In this document: positions 59,465 to 64,000 of the stretch, one piece after another
Layout: each line of letters opens with the position of its first letter
Position numbering within the stretch: the stretch's first letter is position 1
From: Solwaraspora sp. WMMD1047
GTDB taxonomy: Bacteria > Actinomycetota > Actinomycetes > Mycobacteriales > Micromonosporaceae
Length of the DNA: 64,000 nt
NCBI RefSeq assembly: GCF_029626155.1
Contig: NZ_JARUBL010000001.1
Span: 5,794,501-5,858,500 of the forward strand
Direction of reading: 5' to 3'
Translations under genes and position numbers: made by a program
Notes under the pieces: generated by a model
Database searches by the model: none
What the model was told of the DNA's origin: nothing
The model's input: only the letters and a program-made list of their open reading frames with translations

Positions 59465-60700
59465 TCACCGGTCCAGCTCGGCCAGGACCAGGCCGCCGCG
59501 TGCCTTCGGGGTGAACCAGGTGCTCTTGCGGGGCAGCTTCTCCCGGGCCAGGTTGACCGCCACGAAGTCGTCGACCGTCACCGGCGCGATCAGGATGGCC
59601 AGCTCCGCCCGGCCGGCGTCCACCTCGCCGACCAGCCAGGTCGCCGGGTAGTCGCCCCCGACGTACGAGATCCGCTTGTCACCCGGGTCGAGCCCGAGCA
59701 CGTCGCGCAGCAGCACCCGCTCGACCAGGGCGTGGTCGAGGTTGTCGACCCGGCTGCCGGCCCCGGCGGGCAGGGTGACCGCCCAACCGCGCCCGGCGGC
59801 GTAGATCTGGACGGTGCCGCCGGCGGCCGGCCCGGACGGCGGTCCGGCCAGCGGCTCGACGGCGGCACCGGCCGCCCGGAGCCGTTCGATCAGCTCGTCG
59901 GCCAGCTCCGCCGCCGGCCGGCCCAGCCCGGACGAGGCGGTGGTCAACTCGCTGACCAACCGGTTGTACGGCTGGATGGCGACCGAGTCGGGCGTGGTGA
60001 CGACCGCGAGGAAGCGGGGCAGGCCGCCGGTCTGGGCGGCGAGACTGCGGTGGTTGCCATCGGCCACCACCAGCTCCCCGCCGCCGGCCAGCGCCAGCAA
60101 CTCCCGCTGCCGCTCGCCGGGGCCGAGCGGCCAGATGGCGTGGGTGCGGCCGGCCTGGTCGATGTCGGTGGCGGCCGGCACCCCGGCGGCGTCGGTGGCG
60201 GCGGCCAGGGCGGCGTGCAGCTCCGCGCCCGCGCCGGTCTGCAGCAGCAGCACCGGCGAGAGCAGGTGTCCGACCGCCTCGGCGAGGGCGACCCGCTCCC
60301 GCACCTTGGCGAGGAAGACATCCTCGTTGCGGATCACCAGGCCGGGCTCGTCCGCGCTGGTGGAGATCTGGTCGGTGTCGACCATGACGAACATCCCGTA
60401 CGCGGCGGCGTCGCTGGCCGGCTCGGTGATCCGGTACAGGACGATCACCTGCCCGGCCGGGGTGTAGCTGCCGTCGGCCTTCGCCTCGGTGAGCCGGGCC
60501 GCGGCGGCCGGCAGGGTGTCGAGGAACGACCGCCCGAGGCTCTCCGGTGCCCGGTGCGGCATCTCGATGGCGAGGGCGCTGTGTGGATTGGCCGCGATGA
60601 TCGCGGTGATCTCCGCGTCATCGGCGAACTCGTCGTAGTTCTGCGCGCCGGTGCCGCCAGTGGTGATCCAGGCCCGGGCGATCGGATGCACGACCGTCAT
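59465..60700 (-). CDS. DUF1015 family protein
   Basis: A 411-residue protein of the DUF1015 family. Typical blocks: AWITTGGTGAQNYDEFADDAEITAII, VIVLYRITEPASDAAAYGMFVMVDTD, IRNEDVFLAKVRERVAL, LLALAGGGELVVADGNHRSLAAQTG (the conserved ADGHHR/ADGNHR) and YNRLVSEL. Distant ParB-like serine kinases share the fold, but no activity is shown for this branch. ATG 60700 has TAGCGT eight bases upstream within an inverted repeat. It lies between rpiB and the Rv2466c-like gene in the same direction. Confidence 0.85.
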   Translation of the reverse strand: MTVVHPIARAWITTGGTGAQNYDEFADDAEITAIIAANPHSALAIEMPHRAPESLGRSFLDTLPAAAARLTEAKADGSYTPAGQVIVLYRITEPASDAAAYGMFVMVDTDQISTSADEPGLVIRNEDVFLAKVRERVALAEAVGHLLSPVLLLQTGAGAELHAALAAATDAAGVPAATDIDQAGRTHAIWPLGPGERQRELLALAGGGELVVADGNHRSLAAQTGGLPRFLAVVTTPDSVAIQPYNRLVSELTTASSGLGRPAAELADELIERLRAAGAAVEPLAGPPSGPAAGGTVQIYAAGRGWAVTLPAGAGSRVDNLDHALVERVLLRDVLGLDPGDKRISYVGGDYPATWLVGEVDAGRAELAILIAPVTVDDFVAVNLAREKLPRKSTWFTPKARGGLVLAELDR

Positions 60701-60702
60701 GA

Positions 60703-60724
60703 CCGGTGACGCTACCGTCACCGG
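60703..60724. promoter_or_regulatory. Inverted repeat at the DUF1015 promoter
   Basis: CCGGTGAC-N6-GTCACCGG, perfect 8-base arms, immediately before the start codon. Minus-strand TAGCGT lies in the spacer and could be the -10. Either an operator or a 5' hairpin. Confidence 0.45.
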
Positions 60725-60878
60725 GACCGCCGGACGGCGGCGACCCGGCGGGCTCGCACCCACTGTGACCAGCATCGCCGTCCCGCAACGGCCGCCGCGG
60801 CCGCCGCCGGGGCGGGTCGCGAGTGGGCGAACTCACCGCCGGGGCGACCCCGGTCACACCCGCGGCCCGGTCCGGGCG

Positions 60879-61502
60879 TCAGTCGAAGATCGGGTCCAGG
60901 TCCCGGGTGCGCTTCAGCTCGTAGAAGCCCGGGGTGCCGGCCACCAGCAGGACACCGTCCCAGAGCCGGCCGGCGGCCTCGCCCTTGGGCGCCGGGGTGA
61001 TCACCGGGCCGAAGAAGGCGATCGGCTCACCCGTCGGACCCGGGGCGTGGATCACCGGGGTGCCCACGTCGGTGCCGACCGGCTTCATGCCCGCGTCGTG
61101 GCTGGCCCGCAGCGCCTTGTCGTGGTCGGTGGAGGTGGCCGCCTCGGCGAGCGCCGGGTCGAGCCCGACCTCGGTCAGCGCCTCCGTCAGCAGCTGCGGC
61201 CCGCGGTCGCCCCGCAGGTGGATGCGGGTGCCGAGCGCGGTGTAGAGGTCGCGTACGGCCTGCTGGCCGTGCTCGTTCTCCACCGCGATGCAGACCCGGA
61301 CCGGGCCCCACGCCTGCGCCAGCATTTCTTTGTACTCCGCCGGCAGGTCGTCCCGTCCCTCGTTCAGCACGGCGAGGCTCATCACCCGGAACCGGACATC
61401 CACCGGTCGGACCCGTTCCACCTCCAGCAGCCAGCGGGAGGTGATCCAGGCCCACGGACAGGCCGGGTCGAACCACATTTCGACGGTCGTACGCTCGGAC
61501 AC
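60879..61502 (-). CDS. Rv2466c-family mycothiol-dependent nitroreductase
   Basis: A 207-residue DsbA-fold protein. The active site is CPWAW in EMWFDPACPWAWITSRWLLEV (one Cys of the usual C-P-W-C kept), followed by a helical insert (LNEGRDDLPAEYKEMLAQ) and cis-Pro VGTPVIHAPG. M. tuberculosis Rv2466c uses mycothiol to reduce nitro compounds and oxidants. GGAGAGG nine bases before the GTG. It is divergent from pepN, as in M. tuberculosis, supporting orthology. Confidence 0.9.
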   Translation of the reverse strand: MSERTTVEMWFDPACPWAWITSRWLLEVERVRPVDVRFRVMSLAVLNEGRDDLPAEYKEMLAQAWGPVRVCIAVENEHGQQAVRDLYTALGTRIHLRGDRGPQLLTEALTEVGLDPALAEAATSTDHDKALRASHDAGMKPVGTDVGTPVIHAPGPTGEPIAFFGPVITPAPKGEAAGRLWDGVLLVAGTPGFYELKRTRDLDPIFD

Positions 61503-61709
61503 GGCGGTTCCTCTCCAGGTAGCGGGTCGGACATCGTCCGGTACTCAGATCTTCACCCCGGCGACGGCCTACCCGCAGTGGGATGAGACCGTGACGTGGA
61601 GCACCAGCCCGGCACTCCCGTACGCGTGAAACACTCAACTCAGAGTCGCCGGCAGGTGGCTCAGCGCTGTCGCCGGGGGCAGCGGGCGAGATCGGGATGG
61701 AGATTTCAC

Positions 61710-64000
61710 GTGCCAGGTACGCGCAACCTCACTCAGACCGAGGCGACCCAACGGTCCCGCCTGATCGAGGTCATCGGATACGACATCAGCCTAGACCTCT
61801 CCTCGGCCGGTCACGCCACCGGCAATCCGACGTTCCGGTCGGTGACCGAGGTCCGGTTCCGCTGTGCCGAACCCGGCAGCTCCACCTTCATCGAGGTCGC
61901 CGCCGACTCGGTCCGCGCCGCCACGCTCAACGGCGAGCCGGTGGACCTCTCCGGCTGGTCGGCCGAGGCCGGGCTCACCCTGCCCGATCTGGCCGCCGAG
62001 AACACCCTCGTGGTGGACGCCGACTTCCCCTACTCGGCGAGCGGTCAGGGCATGCACCGCAGTGTCGACCCCGAGGACGGCGAGACCTACCTCTACAGCC
62101 AGTTCGAGACGGCCGACGCGCAGCGGGTCTTCGCCTGCTTCGACCAGCCGGATCTGAAGAGCGTCTACACCTGGCACGCCACCGTGCCGGCGCACTGGCG
62201 GGTGGTGTCGAACATGCCCGCCGAGCGCGAGGAGCCGACCGGCTTCGTCGGCGGACCGGCCGGTGCCGAGCAGGCCGAGGTGAAGACCGTGCACTTCGCC
62301 GAGTCGGTCCGGATGAGCGCCTACATCACCGCGCTCTGCGCCGGCCCGTACCACGAGGTCCGGGACCGGCACGACGGCGTCGACCTGGGCGTGTACTGCC
62401 GGGCCTCGATGGCCCGGCACCTCGACGCCGACGACATCCTGCTCATCACCAGGCAGGGCTTCGACTTCTTCCACGAGCAGTTCGGCGTCCGCTACCCGCT
62501 GCCCAAGTACGACCAGCTCTGGGTGCCCGACTTCAACGCCGGGGCGATGGAGAACTTCGGCTGCGTCACCCACGCCGAGTCGCACTACCTGTTCCGCTCC
62601 CAGGTCACCGACTTCGAGTACGAGCAGCGGGCCAACACGATCCTGCACGAGCTGGCGCACATGTGGTTCGGCAACCTGGTCACGATGCGCTGGTGGAACG
62701 ACCTCTGGCTCAACGAGTCGTTCGCCGAGTGGGCCAGCCACTGGGCCAACAGCCAGGCCACCCGGTTCACCGACGCCTGGACCACCTTCCTGTCCATCCG
62801 GAAGAACTGGGGCTACCGGCAGGACCAGCTCTCCTCCACCCATCCGGTCTACTGCGAGATGCCGGACCTGGCCGCCGTCGAGGTCAACTTCGACGGCATC
62901 ACCTACGCCAAGGGCGCCAGCGTCATCAAGCAACTCGTCGCGTACGTGGGGATCGAGCCGTTCCGGACCGGCCTACGGACCTACTTCACCCGGTACGCCT
63001 GGGGCAACGCGACCTTCGACGACCTGCTGTCGGAGTTGGAGGCCGCGTCCGGCCGCGAACTGCGCAAGTTCGCCGCCCAGTGGCTGGAGACCGCGCAGGT
63101 CAACACGCTGCGGCCGGAGGTCTCGATCGACGGCGACGGCAACTACGAGTCGGTGACGGTCCGCCAGGACGCCCCCGCCGACCACCCGACGCTGCGTACC
63201 CACCGGATCGGGGTCGGCCTCTACGACCTGCGCGACGGCGTGCTGGTGCGGCGGGACCGGATCGAGCTGGACGTCACCGGTGAGCGGACCGAACTCGCCG
63301 CCCTGCGCGGGGTGCCGGCGCCGGACGTGCTGCTGCTCAACGACGAGGACCTGACCTACGCCAAGCTGCGGCTCGACGACCGGTCGATGGCAGGCGTCGT
63401 CCGGCACATCAGCGCGTTCGACTCCGCGCTCGCCCGGGCGCTGTGCTGGTCGGCGGCGTGGGACATGGTCCGCGACGCCGAACTGGCCGCCCGCGACTAC
63501 CTGGCCCTGGTGCTGGCCGGGCTGCCGGCCGAGTCCGACATCAACCTGGTCACCCAGACGCTCCGCCAGGCCAGCGCGACCCTGATCTCGTACGCCGATC
63601 CGGGCTGGGCGCCGACCGGCTGGGCCGACCTGGCCCGCACCGCCCGGGACGTGCTGCTGGCCGCCGAGCCCGGCAGCGGGTTGCAACTCGCCTGGGCCCG
63701 CGCGTACGCCTCGGCGGCCCGGTCCGACGCCGACCTGGCCGCCCTGCGCGGCTGGCTGGACGGCGTCGGGGTGCCGGCCGGCCTGGTCATCGACACCGAG
63801 CTGCGCTGGTCGGTGCTGGCCTCGCTGGTGGCCAAGGGCGCCGCCGAGCCGGCCGCGATCGACGCGGAGCTGGCCGGTGACCGGACCGCCAGCGGCGAGC
63901 GGGAGGCCGCGTACGTGCGGGCCCTGCTGCCGACCGCGGAGAACAAGGCGGACGTGTGGGACGCGCTCACCGGGGCGGCCGCACTGCCGAACTGGCGGCA
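61710..64000 (+). CDS. pepN: Aminopeptidase N (M1), cut by the window edge
   Basis: The first 763 codons of an M1 zinc aminopeptidase, running off the window. GAMENFG (residues about 278-284, substrate binding), HELAHMWFGN (about 313) and the third ligand in WLNESFAEW form the gluzincin site, and YAKGASVIKQL follows as usual. The beta-sandwich N-domain is intact. GGAGA six bases before GTG 61710 sets the start, and no stop is met. About 80-100 residues are missing. The enzyme removes N-terminal residues from peptides in the cytoplasm. Divergent from the Rv2466c-like gene. Confidence 0.95.
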   Translation, partial: MPGTRNLTQTEATQRSRLIEVIGYDISLDLSSAGHATGNPTFRSVTEVRFRCAEPGSSTFIEVAADSVRAATLNGEPVDLSGWSAEAGLTLPDLAAENTLVVDADFPYSASGQGMHRSVDPEDGETYLYSQFETADAQRVFACFDQPDLKSVYTWHATVPAHWRVVSNMPAEREEPTGFVGGPAGAEQAEVKTVHFAESVRMSAYITALCAGPYHEVRDRHDGVDLGVYCRASMARHLDADDILLITRQGFDFFHEQFGVRYPLPKYDQLWVPDFNAGAMENFGCVTHAESHYLFRSQVTDFEYEQRANTILHELAHMWFGNLVTMRWWNDLWLNESFAEWASHWANSQATRFTDAWTTFLSIRKNWGYRQDQLSSTHPVYCEMPDLAAVEVNFDGITYAKGASVIKQLVAYVGIEPFRTGLRTYFTRYAWGNATFDDLLSELEAASGRELRKFAAQWLETAQVNTLRPEVSIDGDGNYESVTVRQDAPADHPTLRTHRIGVGLYDLRDGVLVRRDRIELDVTGERTELAALRGVPAPDVLLLNDEDLTYAKLRLDDRSMAGVVRHISAFDSALARALCWSAAWDMVRDAELAARDYLALVLAGLPAESDINLVTQTLRQASATLISYADPGWAPTGWADLARTARDVLLAAEPGSGLQLAWARAYASAARSDADLAALRGWLDGVGVPAGLVIDTELRWSVLASLVAKGAAEPAAIDAELAGDRTASGEREAAYVRALLPTAENKADVWDALTGAAALPNWR

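Overview
The window is a 64 kb piece of a very GC-rich actinobacterial chromosome. The evidence is gene content typical of mycothiol-using actinomycetes (an Rv2466c-type nitroreductase, a CPYS glutaredoxin), an rpiB-Rv2466c-pepN block with the same order as in Mycobacterium tuberculosis, frequent GTG starts and GTGA/ATGA overlaps, and several starts that look leaderless. Gene style (MatB, an XRE-cupin regulator beside an FAD oxidoreductase/methyltransferase fusion, a secreted PL1 pectate lyase) fits a soil or plant-associated member of the Micromonosporaceae or a related family. That family assignment is inference. I saw no rRNA, tRNA, CRISPR array, prophage or intact insertion sequence.

Layout. 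1-5.7 kb: the end of a heterodimeric ABC exporter pair, ribokinase, a secreted pectate lyase behind a perfect 14-bp operator, and a DinB protein. 5.8-8.7 kb: small single genes (FlK-like thioesterase, tyrosine phosphatase, MmyB-type regulator, two small unknowns) with an ArsR remnant and a long hairpin. 8.7-11.9 kb: a translationally coupled VTC / DUF4956 / CotH operon. 12-17.3 kb: D,D-carboxypeptidase, phospholipase D, malonyl-CoA synthetase MatB and a membrane-anchored HhH protein.

17.5-27.5 kb and 34.9-44.5 kb form a split cobalamin locus. The first part has a (2Fe-2S) ferredoxin-like protein, CbtA, CbtB, CobK, CobIJ, CobH, CobG and CobN. The second has a CobC-CobA fusion, CobB, CobO, a ChlI/ChlD-type chelatase subunit, CobL, CobM and CobF. 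Together they cover most of the aerobic corrin-ring pathway, from uroporphyrinogen III methylation through cobalt insertion to adenosylation. Three cobalamin riboswitches precede cbtB, cobN and the chelatase operon, and each seems to have a different downstream arrangement: a hairpin overlapping the ribosome binding site, a 10-codon leader ORF coupled to cobN, and a hairpin abutting P1. CobD/CbiB, CobQ and the lower-ligand genes are not here.

27.5-34.8 kb, between the two cob parts, holds CstA/YbdD, AlkD, an AhpD-like protein, a GntR-ABC operon behind its palindrome, a decayed Uma2 gene, a glutaredoxin-methyltransferase pair and a second decayed gene. 44.5-49.5 kb: L,D-transpeptidase, a secreted FG-GAP protein, and the oxidoreductase-methyltransferase fusion divergent from its XRE-cupin regulator. 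49.5-54.6 kb: a GH43 glycosidase divergent from a sugar ABC importer that has no ATPase. 54.6-64 kb: acVLRF1, an acetamidase-family protein, a membrane protein, an Eis-like acetyltransferase, a hypothetical protein, rpiB, a DUF1015 protein, the Rv2466c-like protein and a truncated pepN.

All calls rest on reading the sequence and recalled family knowledge. No database search was run.
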